From: Phalacrocorax aristotelis
Lineage: Eukaryota; Chordata; Aves; Suliformes; Phalacrocoracidae
Reading direction: 5' to 3'
DNA: 64,000 nucleotides
NCBI RefSeq assembly: GCF_949628215.1
Contig: NC_134276.1
Span: 133,052,125 to 133,116,124 of the forward strand
The position numbers were made by a program, and so were the translations under genes. This document shows, piece by piece, positions 1-42,474 of the stretch. The notes under the pieces were generated by a model that saw nothing but the letters and a program-made list of their open reading frames with translations, was not told where the DNA came from and made no database searches. The first letter of the stretch is position 1, and the number at the start of each line of letters is the position of its first letter.

Positions 1-1091
1 CTCAAGATGTTGCATTAAAGAACTTGGCTGTGGATGTACATTTCTGGAGATGCACTTCCTTCAACCAAGGCATTCTCCAGTTGCCTTGATGAAGGCCAGT
101 ACAATGACTATGTCTCCTAGGTACTTGGGAAACCTCCTGACCCTTGGCTCCCATGGCTCATGAAAAAAGTTACTTGGAACCTTTACCCTTACCCAAAACA
201 CTTAGTTTTCATGTAAACAACTTTAGGTATGCATTTGGCCAGTTGAAATCCCAGTGAAGATCATCTGTGTTCAGGCTTCATATGGAAATATACTTCTTGC
301 CTGCGATTCCTGAGTCCCAAGTGATGTCTGTGACAGTGCTGGCTAAAAGTTGGGAGCAGCAGGTAGTTAAAGATGCCTGGAAACTAAGCCAACCGTCAGG
401 CTGCTAATGAAAATAGGGTGGGTTAGGTTATGAAGAAAACCCAATCAAACCATTTTCTGCAGAGTGACTGATGGTTACAGAGACAGTGTTAGACTTGCTG
501 CTGCCAAAAGAAATAAATGGGATATTTACAAAGCTATTTCTCTAGATCAGTGTTGCTTTTTCTGGGCCTCCCACCAACAGCTTTCTTCCCAGCACCTTGG
601 TACACAGCATGCAATGTCATGAAAAGAATTGCTGTGTCCTACCAGCAGTAATCCTTTTGCTTCCTGTTTGTTTGGCCTTTATGGCGACAGTCTCCAAAAC
701 TGTGTCCTCCCAAAGCCGTCATCAAGCCTCTATCTTAAGGATATAAAACAAAAATGAGACTGATAACAAAGAAAGGATATGTTTGTATTGCAAACATGTT
801 TTTGAAGTAAAACAGAAAAGATTGTGGATTTGTGGGTGTGGTAAATTTAAAACAGTGCAAGAGCCACATATTACATCCAAACAATGCACAGGCAGGCAGT
901 GTATGGTGACATAACCACAGCATCCCTGAAAGGGAAAGGGCCGCCTCAGTCAGTTCCAGATGTCCACTTGCTTTGGGACTCACCAGACAGCCCGCATTTC
1001 TCCAATGCTGTAAAATGGTTCCAATTTTCTCCTGATCCAAGACAGAGGAAGTCTGCATAGAGGTCCAAATACTGCTTGTATCCATTCCCTC
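1..1091. other. Gene-free flank left of the LTR
   Basis: I see no coding exon, RNA gene or recognisable repeat here. The short open frames have no homology I recognise. In mammals ZYX lies divergently upstream of FAM131B, but no LIM-domain cysteine/histidine pattern or zyxin-like proline-rich exon was found on the minus strand. Confidence 0.5.
1087..1091. repeat. Target-site duplication CCCTC, left copy
   Basis: These five bases are identical to 1576-1580 and abut the LTR exactly. Confidence 0.85.
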
Positions 1092-1575
1092 TGTCGTGGT
1101 TTAGCCGGCAGCTCAGCTCCACACAGTCGCTCGCTCGCTGCCCCACCGGTAGATGGGGGAGAGAATCAGAAGGGTAACGCTCGTGGGTTGGGATAAGAAC
1201 AGTTTAATAATTAAAATTAAAAGAAACAACAGTAGAAATGCAATGTAAAGGAGAACAACGAGAGGCGCAAAGCTCCGGGGGAGGGGGGAAGGGAGGGGAG
1301 AGGGGGAACGAACCGCCAAAAGGAACCGCGCCCGCCGACCCGACGCCGCGCCGCCTCCGCGCTGCCACTGCCCCCCCCCCCCCCCCCCCAATATACTGGT
1401 CATGGTGTCACATGGTACGGAATGAACCTGCCATTGGCCAGTCAGGGTCAGCCGCCCCCACCATGGCCCTGCCCCTCCCACCCCCCCCCGCCACGCGGCA
1501 GAGCGCGGGAAGCTGGAAAGGTAGCTGACCCCCACAGTGAAGAGAATTAACCCCTTCTCAGCCAAAACCAGCACA
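1092..1575 (-). mobile_element. Solo LTR of an avian endogenous retrovirus (ERVL-like)
   Basis: This 484-bp block begins TGTCGTGG and ends CCAGCACA on the plus strand, so it has the TG...CA ends of an LTR. It is flanked on both sides by the same pentamer CCCTC (1087-1091 and 1576-1580), a perfect 5-bp target-site duplication. Layout and wording match a common avian LTR family that I know from other birds, read on the minus strand. It has a TATA-like CAGTATATT (reverse complement of about 1390-1398), followed directly by a run of 19 G (1371-1389 as C). Further downstream is an ATTAAA that could be the polyadenylation signal (about 1205-1215). No gag, pol or env remains, so it is a recombination-derived solo LTR. 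The 5-bp duplication fits ERVL-type integration better than alpharetroviral (6 bp) or ERV1 (4 bp). Family assignment is from memory. Confidence 0.88.
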
Positions 1576-1580
1576 CCCTC
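1576..1580. repeat. Target-site duplication CCCTC, right copy
   Basis: These five bases are identical to 1087-1091 and abut the other LTR end. Confidence 0.85.
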
Positions 1581-2639
1581 CTAAGTTTCAAAAGGAGGCA
1601 TTCCACAGGGGCTAGACTATATGCTGCAAATGAGTTGTCTTGAGGAACGGGACAGAGAAGGGTACAGGTCAGTACTGAGAGGAATGCTTTGAAGAATACG
1701 GATGAAGGTCTGGTCTGGTTGATGCTGTTCATTGCCTTTAGCTCCTCAAGACTTGATATCACTGCAGACAGATATCAGCCCTTGGGTGCCAAAAGCCTAA
1801 ATTCGACTTAATGACCTTAGCTTATGATTAAGATTAAAGAGACACTAAACCATAGACTCTTTTTGACTCTTCCATGCCCCATATTCTCAGGCTCTGGCTT
1901 GGTTTTGAGGCTGGAATGACCTGCCTTGTTAGACTAAGAATTAATTTTGTCTTTCAGCTTACACTGATGAGGAGCCTACGGTACTGCATCCAATCTGCTT
2001 TGCTCTCTTACCAGATCATACCAGAGTCCTAGAGTCTCCATTTGTGTTTGCTCTTGACTCAAAAATTGTTCTCTGAATCCCTGCACCTCCAAGCAAGGAA
2101 TGGAATTTCAAGTTATGGTTGGTGCTCTGTGCCTGAAAAATTCCGCTCTCCTAAACATACCAATTATTTATCTGATTTGAGAGGCCATGAGACAAGAACT
2201 CTTCTCATCTGCAATTGTTCCAACTCTTTTTTCCAGCTCACAGTAAACTGAGGAAGAAGTAGTAAATATGGAAGTATGGCAAATGTTCTCTTACCTACTG
2301 CAGATTAAAACCAGCCTTGTGGAGACAGAAAGGAAGAGCAACCTTCTGTAAAAGCAGAGAAAAGTTAAGAGCTCCCAAAATGCAGAAGACATGCTCTTGC
2401 ATTAAGTGCACCTTATGTTTCAGGGCCTTACTATATAAGACTGGGCCTAACTACACGTGAGAGTGCAAGATGTGGGAAACTTTTTGAAACGTCATGATGG
2501 CTAATCATATGGAAAAAAACCTCATATATTGAATCAATGTATGACTTGATTCCATTTAAAATTGCTTTTCTGTCAAAAATGTGGACAGAACAGGGTTGGC
2601 TGAAGATTAAAGGCGCTGGGTAAGGACAAGCCACTGCCC

Positions 2640-2760
2640 ATCAGGTTGGACAAGGGCTTTGAGCAACCTAGTGAAAGATCAGTCCCTGCCCATGGCAGGG
2701 GGGTGCTGGACCAGGTGAACTTTAAAGGTTCCTTCCAACCCAAACAATTATATGAAAGAG
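2640..2760 (+). mobile_element. CR1 LINE 3'-end fragment
   Basis: The block reads in order TTGGACAAGGGC, GAGCAACCTAGTG, CCCTGCCCATGGCAGGGGGG and CCTTCCAACCCAAACAATT, which is the usual CR1 3' UTR in sense orientation. Only the tail is present, as is normal for 5'-truncated CR1 copies. The left boundary is approximate. Confidence 0.85.
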
Positions 2761-5700
2761 TACTTGCAAGCATTAAAAACACTAGTGATTCATGGCAGGG
2801 TTACTCAACTGCAGTTGCTGGCCAGTCACAAACTTAGCCAGGCTTAAGAAAAAACAGCAGTCATCTACCAGCACAAAGGCAACAATGGTGTTAAGGCCTT
2901 CCTCAGCAGTGCCCAGCAGGCACTCTCACCCAGTGATTGCTTTGTTCCAAGGCAGTAGCACTCCTTCATATGTGTGGGAAGTGACAAGGTTACCAGTTGC
3001 TGGGCATAATGCTGCCTAGACTGGTGGCTATTGACTTTCCTGTACATGGACTTGAGGGCCTTTGCCTTAGCCCAGTACGAATACATATGCCTCCATATAC
3101 TGTGTGGTGCAACCATAAACATTATTATTCCAGGAGTTTCTAGTGGCCATCTCTTGAATTGCATTGGTGCCACAAAATCCAGGAAGTCAGGGGATTTCTT
3201 TCAAAGATCAGCTACGACCACATCAGGCTTGAGGCCAGGATGCTCTCCTTTCCTGGTTTCTGGTATGGAGTGCCTCCTGGCCAGAAGCACCTGAAGGTAT
3301 CATCAGGATTGTCAAAGGTTGCAAGACAATAAGAAGAAAAGGTAGCAAGGCAGCCTATTCTGAGATCCTGTTCCTCAAATTTCAGTAGAAAACACAGAAA
3401 GAAGCAAGGCCCAAACATGATTAAGGAGGTTGTCAGCTTGTGAAAACATTTTACCTCAGAAGACTTGTAAACACAGATGGGAATGGAAAGGTCACCTCCA
3501 AATAAGCAGAGGCAAGCATTCTGGATCCCACCATATTCCTTATGGAGTGTAGCAGGTAGGTTTATTCAGATCTTCCAGAAGCAGCAGCAGGCCTGACTCG
3601 ATTCCAAAAATAGTTTGAGTCAATGTTGATTTGCCAGAGCTTACTCACAGCAGCTGTGTGCTTTATGTTATATGGAAGAGGGTACTTTCTGGAGATTTTT
3701 TTAATATGAAGGCCATTCTGTCAGTGCATGAGTGAACAGTTTAAGTCGATATTTTGCTTCTGGATACATTTTACTGTCATTATTCCAGACATAAGAATTT
3801 GGCAGTCAGGACAGAATCACTAGCTTTTAAATTAAGAAGTACTTCCTTTGTTCAGACTTGATTTTACGCTTTTGGGTATTTTAATATGTTTTTATTAAGA
3901 TTTGTATAACTCCAAAACCATACTGCAGAAAAAAAACCCCTTTTTTAAAAGAGTTAATATCTACAGTTTCTGTGAGCTTCTATCTCCAATATATCAAAGG
4001 GAGAGAGTGAGGAGATGACAACTGATATTTTGTAAGGCTAAAAATATTGTGGCTTTTTACATAACACTGGGAATTTAAAAAGCACATTAGCTGCTTGCGG
4101 ATTATTTTTAAAAATGCAGTTTGAGCAGCATCACTAGTATAGATTCAACTGACATTTAGGAGAAGGAGCTGCTGTATGTTTCACTGTTTGGAAATGAGAC
4201 ATTAATGAGAAAATGAAGTAAATGTTTTAAAAAAGGCAAAATAAGACTCAGGCTGCATCAAAGATGACTGCACCCTAATATACAACTCACATTTATATCA
4301 TTGGGAGTGTCTGTCATCCAAGTGCATGCCATGTACCCTTTTTGACCCTCCAAAGTGACCTCAGAGCTCCCCTCGTGGCACTACCCACCTGATGGTGAGG
4401 AAACTGCACTGTCAGTTTGACTGCCAGAGATTCACCAAGTTCCCTCTCTCCTACATTCCTGGAATTTCCTCTTTTTTCCTCCTCATCTGTTAGCATCTGC
4501 TGAGCCCTTCCTGGCATGGAGGGAGTGGGAGAGTCCCTTATCTATGAAGTCACTCATCTTCCCATTTCACGTGCCACTGGAAAAGCCCCAGGCCATGGCA
4601 GAAGAAACTGGAATTTCAGAGCATGGCCCGGTCTACCTCCAGTGTCATTCTGTGCGAGCAAGCATTTAGCTGGTTCAGACACAAGGTAAGGAAACACAAG
4701 GATGCAGAACAGATTTATGAAAGGTACTTGCCAGAATGGTGTTGCTGAGTGGGTTAAGTTTGTAGCAGATGGAGTAGGCTAGACTTGATAAATCTTCGAT
4801 ACTGAACTGCAGTTCCAGAGAGTGATGGTTTTCCATGCTCAAATGGAAGGTGATGCCTGATCACATGCAGTAGGTCAGTGTGCTACAAAGGCATCAGTGA
4901 AATGCTAATGGAACAAACTGCACCACCACAGTTCCAGATGGTTATTTCCCTCCTGTAATATCTAGAAATGGGAACTGTGTGAAAGATGAGATCTTACTTA
5001 TCTGTATAGAATAGACAGTGACACTTCTGCATGGCTCTGGATAAAAATCAAACATGGATGAAGATGCTGAGAGAATATTGAACTTGCTAGAAATCTGCAA
5101 AACAGCAATGTTGTTCTGAAAACCAGGAAGCTACAAATCCTTAAGAAAAACTAATGGAGAGCAAATATCAAGATAAGGTGAGAAAAGAATGATGAACACT
5201 GATCATTGAACATTTATGTAAGTGTGTACCACTATGCCAAACCTATGTGTTTTAAAAGAAAGGTGATTGTATTTTAAGCGAGGTCACATAGGGTGGATCA
5301 TGCAGAAAAGCAGATATGGGAATGCTGTCTGTTGTTAGATTACAGCCAGCCCCCTGCTTGCCTGCTCTTTATGTGTTGGGATGACATACCTCTCTACTGT
5401 AGAAATTCCTAAAATTTGTTTCAGAAATACATATTTTTTAAAAATTCAACCTGCATTGCAAAGAGTGTGTTTTTAAGGTGCCTGGCTAACATCAAGGTAT
5501 TTCATACCTCTGACTGTGCTTGAAAACTAATGGAGTGTCCCAAATTAAGGACAGTTTCCAATAGATGATGCCAGGATCTCCAAAGCATGTGCCTCGACTT
5601 TGGCAGCATAGGCCAATTTGAGAACTCACCATGCAGGGGAAGAGGAAAAATAATTACCTCTCTTCAGCAATATGGGACAAAATACCCATGAGGATTTTTT

Positions 5701-8700
5701 GATAAATACACTATTGAGAGGGTGGATTGATTAGTTCTGTCTCCATGTTGAATTAATATGCTCTCATAAATTTTTTTATGACCTCTGGGTGCAGGCAGAA
5801 CAAGATCACATTTGCTCAGATATGAGCATAGGTAAGCATGACCTTGTATCACAACGTGTAATGCAAACATATCCTACGTCTATACCTCCATCTATTGTCC
5901 CTTCTAATCTTCAGTTGATAGCCTCAAATATTTTCCCAGCTTGAAAGGACCCAGCTTTCTACTTATGTCAGGTAAGTTACACCACTTTCAGGATCTGAAC
6001 TACATTGGCACTGATTTTTTTCATTCTTTGAACCTCATAAAAAGCCTTTCTGTTTGTCTCCTGCACTGAAGGAGCTCTGAACAAGAACGAACTGTATGAC
6101 TCATTTTGCTATCTCATTTCCTTTTCAGTCCACATAAAAATCCTATCAGTAGCTAATACAGCTTGATGTAGAATTAACTCTTGTGGCATCTACTCCATTA
6201 CTTCCATGGAGCAATTACAGAGATCTCTGCCAGAAGCAGCATTTACTGGGGAATCCATACTGCCAGTGGCAGGACGCCAGCAGAGAAGCATATTGGAGCA
6301 ACAGTCCCCAGAGGACAATTCCTGCCTCTATAGATCTGATACAGATACTATTTTTGTAAACATCTCCTACTCATGAACTTCATAAGCCTCTGTATGTTTT
6401 CCACAGCTGAAGACACATCTTGCAGGAAGTATGTAGGCAGTTTTTCCATGTCTTTCTATGATAGTAGTTGGTCAGGCCACAGGATTTTAAATAAGTATTT
6501 TAAAAAGGATTAGAGAAGAAGGTGAACAGTCATTTTTCAGAGCCTTTTCATGGCAGCATAGAAATGGTTGCCAAAGAGACCTCTGGGGACAGCAACTAAT
6601 GTTAGGATGAATGATAGACAGAAGGAAGACATTTTAAATTATTTGGGGGTTGGCAATGTTTACTTGCAAGTGAAACATTAGGTGGCAAGATTTATACTGG
6701 AATTTTTTTCCTTTTTAACTGGTTTAAATGGCAGCTAAGGGAGACAACAGGGCACATTACCTACTGTGATATAACCTGCATCCCTGATAATTAATTGATG
6801 AAAAGAATAAATTTACTAAGCAGGTGTGACAGTGACAATAGGTCTGTATTTTATAAGCAGTGTTTCTTAGGAAGAAGCTGTTCCAGTATTTCTAAGATCT
6901 TTATACTTATAAAGAGCTATAGGGACACTCTGGAAAAACAGGTTTAATAGATCCATCAGTGGCTTATAAAAAAGACAAGCAATGCTGAACGGGCACCTCT
7001 TAAAAAGCACAAACAGTTAACACTTTACAGCACAAGCCTGCCTTCAGGGTTGAGATGGAGGTGCCTCAGTGTGGATTTGGAGTAAGTTGTTAAAAAATCA
7101 GAACTTGTTTTCCAACTGCTTTGCTCTATGCTATTACCAGCCCCTCTACTGGGCATGATGTCACTATATTTAGCTTTGCTGGAAGTATGTTTTCCTCCCC
7201 AAGCCACCCCTGCCCAGACCCAAGGTGACCAATCTGCCCCTGTGCAGGGGGTGGGGGAAGAGACTGCTGGAGGCACGGATTCTTGTTCCCAGCTCACCTT
7301 GGCATTCAACCCCAAAACCAGGTAGTACTCACCTAGGAGCATGCCCTTAATGAGTTGATTATGGCATCTCCATCAATTTCTCTGTTGCTTTCATGGCAAA
7401 AGTGCAGGAGTGGGGGAGGAAAAAGGTCAGGGGAACTTTATGTTGCCCTTCCACCAGTAGCATTCTTGACCTAGTTAGGGCAGTCCTGAAGCTATGCTCT
7501 GCAAACAGAATTTCCTAATGGCAGTGACCTACAGCCCATGACACCTCAAACACAGCCATGCTCTTCCTTCTCTCTTGCCCAGCATGCCTCTCACAACAGG
7601 GTCTGTGCAGGGGAAGGTCTTCAGTTCTACAATCAACAGAAGGGCACATAATTTAACCCACCATACAAATAATTTAGGAGGCAGCAGGCATCTGTCTCCT
7701 ACTGCTCCTTCCGGGATACCCAGCTATGTAAAGAATCTATCCATGTTTCTCTCTCTAGATACCTAAATGTCTCCATCTACTAACCCTGTATGAAAACTTA
7801 CATTTACAAAGATCTTTCGGATCAGCATTTAAATCAGCACTATACAAAACGTATTTTGGACACAATTTCCTACATGAAATGATAGCTTCGTTGTTTAAGA
7901 AAGTACCTGCAATGCTTAGAGAAAATATTCAGAGCCCATCAGAAAGTATATTCCAAATAAAACAAAACAATTTATGTTTTGCCATTTACCTCCTGTTCCT
8001 TGCAGCAGCAGTGGGAATATTGTTGCTCAGCAGAAGCAAGGACTGTGGGGGTCAGATAGATTTATACTCTGTTTTAGTCCCATGTTCAAAGATTCAGTCC
8101 TGTCACTTCCCTCCTACATGATAATTCTCAAGAAATCATATCTTTCTTCAGAATGTAAAATAGCTACTGTTTTCTTATGCTACTGTATGATAAACTATTT
8201 TAACCTAATTTAGGAAGTAAAACTTAGGTATTGGCTTATTGAAAACTAGAAAATCTTTGCTGATGATGAGCTACCTGTTGCATGGAACCTGCTGTATGGA
8301 AGAGCCAAGCAGCTGTGTCAAAACTGACAGATGATAGTCTAACAAAGTCTTCCCAACTTCTAATGAGAATGAAATTTACGTAAAATATGTAGATTTATGT
8401 ACACAAGGTCCATAATGAATAAATGTATGAGTAAGAACAAAAAGATGGTAAAGAGTCTATCCTTTGATTAGTTTAAGTGTATTAAAAATGGCAGACAAAT
8501 CATGGCTGTAGGTGCCAAAACAGGTAGTGCTTCCAGTAGCTTAGTGATACTAGTTCCAAATAAAAAAAAGGAAAGAGTTTGTGGCATCAGGATATGAGAC
8601 AGGCCAGTAGTTCTGTGAATGAATGGACACTTGGGCATAATCCTCCTCCTTTGCAGCTCTCTTTCCCTGCTCTGCATGCCTGACCCTTCCATTGCAGCAG

Positions 8701-10479
8701 AAGAGGTATATGTCAGATCCCTGTGTAAACTACCAGCTCACTAAAACAGCAGAATACAAACTCATCATGAACTGGAAAGCTGCTTTTCAGGCAGGGTGAG
8801 TGCTGTGGATTCACACCCTGAAGCATAAGTCAGAACAGACTGATGTAGATGATATTTAATAAAGGAAGACGAAATATGCACTTGCTAGGACCTGGGGTAT
8901 GACTTCGAGCTTGAGACAAAGTGATAGACAATCTAAAGCATCACGCAGGGGGAATAAAGTAAAAGAGTCAGTGTGACTTACCTGAAATCTTCACTGAAAA
9001 GGAAACCACAGCAGAGATCACTCACAGTGCAGAAAGGAGGTTCACAGGGGAACAGTTTTAGATTGGATGGGTGGGTGAGCAGGAGAAGGGGATTAAAATG
9101 AAACCAGAATCTCTCTGAACAGAGGCAAAGAAATTTCCCACAGCTGTGTCAGTAAGACATCCTCTCAGGCTAGGATGAGCTGCAAATGGTGTTTGGTGGA
9201 GTTTGTGGTGAAACTCCTGAGGACAGCTGTCCTGATCAATCTGGCTACACGAGACTGTGAATGACAACAGTTGGCTGGGCAGCCACTAAGGTACAAAACA
9301 TTTATCTGAGACAGGCCTTGTGTCTTAATATACCACTCTTCCCATTCCAATTTGCTTTTGTTTCCCCTTTCCTTGCATTTAGCCCTGGAAGTCAATATGG
9401 ATCCACTTTGATGCTGAAACACCACTGGTTAACATGAAGTTCCTCCAGATATATGCTTTCCAAGCATTTTACAACTTAAGTTTCAAGAGTGCAGCTACAT
9501 TGGAAGAATATCTGTAGTGAGACATTCAGTAAGACTAGATGAAAACTGATAGGCTTGGAAATATATGGGGGAGGTGGAAGGAGGAGTGAAATAGGGAAAG
9601 AATTCTAGCTGTGGAAAAACCTCATCTTCAGCAGATATTTGATGTGCTGTACCCCGTGGTAGGCATTATACCACCAGAGCAGACTCTCAGTGGCCTCAGG
9701 CACCCAGACAGGAGCAGACTATGATCTGTCACGCTTCAGCAGTGTCTTGTTCACCACAGTTAGTAAATCTTCAATACCATGAAGAAGGGAAAAGATGTAA
9801 TAGCTGGTTATATTCAGACATTGCTATCTTTATTTCTACATGTCCTTCCTACGTAAATTTTAGTTTGTAAACTGACTTTGTGCGAGTAACTCCCCACTTA
9901 TTGTTTCAGAGGTTCAGGCAAAATATGTTCTACGTGAAGGCCTTTTTTAAAAAAATGTTTTTCTTGCTTCCTTAGGCTGACTGTAAGTTGTAAATAGGAA
10001 AACAAATGAACTTACCTATTCCCCATTACTGCTGTTTATCACAGCTGTTCAGCGGTCTCGAGTGAATTCTCAGCAATGCAAACAAAAACTGAATTTTCCA
10101 GGCCAAAGGATGAGAACAAAATGGCTCACTTGGGATCAGCAAATATCAATTTGCTGTTACTGGAGATTGGTGGAAGAAAGCAGTGAAGCTTTTGGGGTGA
10201 AGGAAGTACAAAGGGACAGGGAGGAAATCATGAGCACTTCAGAGAGCAAAGGTGGAAGGAGCAGCCTGGGAAGAGTTTGTGGTGCTGGGGGAGAGGACCA
10301 GGCGGATGCTGCCTGTTGCTGCTATCAGGTGAGGTAGACTTTGGGCTGTGAACGGAGCAAACCTAACAGCATCTTTCCCATCTGCAGAGATCCTTCCTCA
10401 CTGCCATGTTAGCGGGGAGGATGTGGGAAAGGCCTCAACGGTCTTCCACATGGTGTTGAGCTTGCTTCTTTCACCGTTT
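2761..10479. other. Intergenic stretch with no recognised gene
   Basis: About 7.7 kb of ordinary AT-leaning DNA. No open frame is bounded by plausible splice sites with a recognisable protein, and I see no RNA gene and no clear repeat family. It is probably distal upstream sequence of FAM131B. Confidence 0.5.
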
Positions 10480-11531
10480 TGCAGGGCGATGGGGAGAGGG
10501 CAGGGCCACACGTCTGCACCCTGCGTGTCCGGAGCCCTGCGGCCAGACCCAGCTCCCCGGGGGTCCGGCAGGGACGGATCAGAGGGGAGACCACCGTCCT
10601 CCCGCCCTAGCCCGTGGCCAGGGCTGCTCCGCAGGCCGCAGCCGTCCGCCCCTCGGCGGCTCCCGCAGTCTTCGCAGGGCTGTACCGGGGCCGCTCCCCC
10701 GGGGCCGGGCCGGGCCGCTGCGGCTCAGCCGGCAGCGAGTGAGGGAGAGCACCGGGCTGGGCCCGCCCCGGGGGAGGCGGCCGCTAGGGGGCTGCCGGTA
10801 ATTGAGTCGGGTCGGCAAGTGTAGTTACCGGCAACCCGCACCAGCCAGCGCCCCTCGCTTCTTCTTCCGGGGACGCTCCCACTACCCCCCCGCCCCCACC
10901 TGCTCACCCCCCCGCCCTGCGGCACCGCCCGCCGCTCACCTGTGCCGGCCCCTGCCCTGCTCCGTTCCCCGTGCGGGCGGGAGCGGCCCCGCGGCGCCCG
11001 CACCTGTCCGCCCGCTGGGCGGGCCCTCGACTCCGCCCAGCCGCCGGCCCCGTCCCGCGCTCCCCGAGGGCGACCGGGCGGACAGACGGCGCGGCCCGGC
11101 CCGGCCCTGCCCTGCCTCCCCGGGCCGCGCAGGCCGGCAGCCAATCGGAGCGGCGCTGCCGGGCCGGAGCTGTTTACCCAATCTCAGCCCGCCTCCCCGT
11201 CGGGAAGGCGGCGAGGGGGGAGCGGGTGGAGGGGGCACGGCGGCGGCAGGGACGCGGCCGCGGCGAGGCAGCTGCAAGGGGAGCGGAACAAAGCGCGAAG
11301 GCGCGGCGGAGGCAGATGACAGCCTGGCCCGGGGGCTCTCCTCCCGCCTGTGTCACCCGGGCGGGGACACCCCGCGCTCGTACCTGACCATGACCCCGCG
11401 CCGGTCCCGGCTCGGCCACCCCGGCGTTTCCCGCTGAAGGGACCGGCTCCTTTCCGACCTCCCTCGGTCCCTTCCTCCTCCGCCTCCTCGCTGCTGAGGC
11501 TGCCGCCTCTCCCCGGAGCCCTGCCGAAGGG

Positions 11532-40523
<28,992 letters not shown>

Positions 40524-42087
40524 TGCTTTCTGTGAAGTTCTCACCACTGCTGAACAAAGAAAGGGGTGGCAAGGCATGACATAACAGGGATTTTTCTCTC
40601 CAGCTCCCCGTACTTCCAAGCAGACAAACCTTCCGTTCCTGACATTTAATTATTTTTTTAAATGAAAGGAAATCTCAAAGTGATTGACACATGAAGACCT
40701 CTTTTTCCCCTCCACCATGGACACGTATTTTTGATTTTCATTGCTCTGGGCAAGACGTGAGGTGCTTGGAGAGATCTGGATTGGTAAATCATTTCTAAAT
40801 CTTTTTAATGCAAAGTCTTGGCTGTGGATACAAACTCTTCTGGTACTGGGGATGTGGCTCATAAGACAGGCTTGGTATAGGGAGCAGCCATGTGACTAGA
40901 ATCCATCTTGGCAGAATGGATATTGCTCTGTGGACATGGTCCCCTTTGATAGAATATATGAATATAAACTGGTTTAAAATGAAGATACGGCTTTACAAAT
41001 ATAGATTGCACTAGTATTGTGATTTTGGCTTATATAGAGGATAAGGCTGTATTCAATACAGACTGTACTGAGATGAAAGATTCGCTGTGTAACCAGATCC
41101 TCAATTGCACCTTGATATGAAATTGTAGGCTTGATGGATACAAACTGCACTCCATGGGCATGGGCTGTGCTGCAGGACAGATGGTGTGGCTCTGTGGGCA
41201 TGGCTCTACTGTGGCATGAAGAATGGATGCAGATATGAATCTAACCCTGCTCTCAGATATTCATGCTTTGGTCTCTTTCTAATCTTTCATTTATTTGTTT
41301 CTCTCTGACATTTCTACCTGCCCAGTAGCTGGCAAGAGTAGTGTGTCCTTTTGGCATTGGGCACTGAATGCCAGCGGAGAGGACATTTTCAGCTACAGAG
41401 ACGGTCATAAAAAGCTGACTTTTGCAGGGGGCTTGAGAACACGTCCATCTTGGTGCTGCTGCTGTATTCTTCTGTCTTTTCCCTTGCCAGCAGTATGGGG
41501 AGACCGGGAGAGCAGGTAGCAGATCCAGGAACAATGTGTACAGCTATGAGATCACAGATATCCAGTTTACATTGGAGTTTTCAGGTTTTGCCCCCCTTTT
41601 TTTTTTTTAACCTTTTTGTATTGCTGGGTAAGTGTTCCTAACAAAGCAGTTAATAGTGGGAAAGGCCTGTACACCAGTCATCACTTAACAGAAATACTGC
41701 ACCTTTCCCATTTCTGCCACTTCTTCTGCAGTGCCAAATGTAGCTGGAGGAAAAGGGGTGGGAGGAAGGGTTCTCCTCCTGTTTATTTCTTCTTCCTGCC
41801 TATATTTTCTTATTTTGTTTTCCTACCCCCAAGCAATGTAAATGATGCTCAGTACTTGGTCTGTTTCTTTTCCCTCCCATCTCTTTTCTAGGAGTGGAGA
41901 AAGCTGATTTCAGGAGTTTTCCCTATTTGTACGGGTTCAATATTTTTTTTTTTTAAATATGGTTCATTGACCAGGGGGAATTTGGACTCTTGCAATTCCT
42001 CACCATATTTCTACAGACCTCCTTTTGGCAGGGAGTGGTTTTGAAAGGAAATTGAACAAGCTGTCTCCTCTCAAGCTCTCACCAGAA

Positions 42088-42093
42088 AATAAA
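42088..42093 (+). other. Candidate polyadenylation signal AATAAA for FAM131B
   Basis: First AATAAA that I found on the plus strand after the FAM131B stop. Confidence 0.4.
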
Positions 42094-42468
42094 AGAGAGC
42101 AAAAGAAAAAATTGTACAAGGCTGTCAATTTTGCTAGAGGACTGAACAGAACCAGCAGAGATTACCCAAGTGCTGAGTTTTAATTGCAATACCTCTTGCA
42201 AGAAAGCATCAGCAAAGTATGTGTTTAGATCAGATGCTAGATCTGATGAGCTAGAGAAAGGAATTTGCCTGGGAACTGCCATACTGTCCCAGGGGCAATT
42301 CTTTCTCACTTACTCTGTCTCATATCTACTCTGTTCATGGTACATTTGTCTCTTCTTTGCCTCCTCTTAAGGCTTGGTGTATTTTTTGGATGACAGGGGA
42401 GTGATACATGCTTCTTTCCTGATTCAGGTTGAGATCCAGCATATTTGCAGGGAAGAATGTCTGAGGAG

Positions 42469-42474
42469 AATAAA
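42469..42474 (+). other. Candidate polyadenylation signal AATAAA for FAM131B
   Basis: Second AATAAA, followed within about 10-40 bases by TG-rich sequence such as ATGTGACTG. Confidence 0.42.

Noticed and set aside
1-10479. Search for ZYX, the expected divergent neighbour
   Set aside because: No LIM-domain or zyxin N-terminal exon was recognised on either strand, so ZYX must lie outside the window or be elsewhere in this genome.
10348-11437. Several 110-210-codon open frames on both strands at 10.3-11.8 kb
   Set aside because: They overlap in up to five frames, are Arg/Pro/Gly/Ala-rich and have no recognisable domain. They reflect lack of stops in the CpG island. Only the 28-bp MGCIGS exon is supported.
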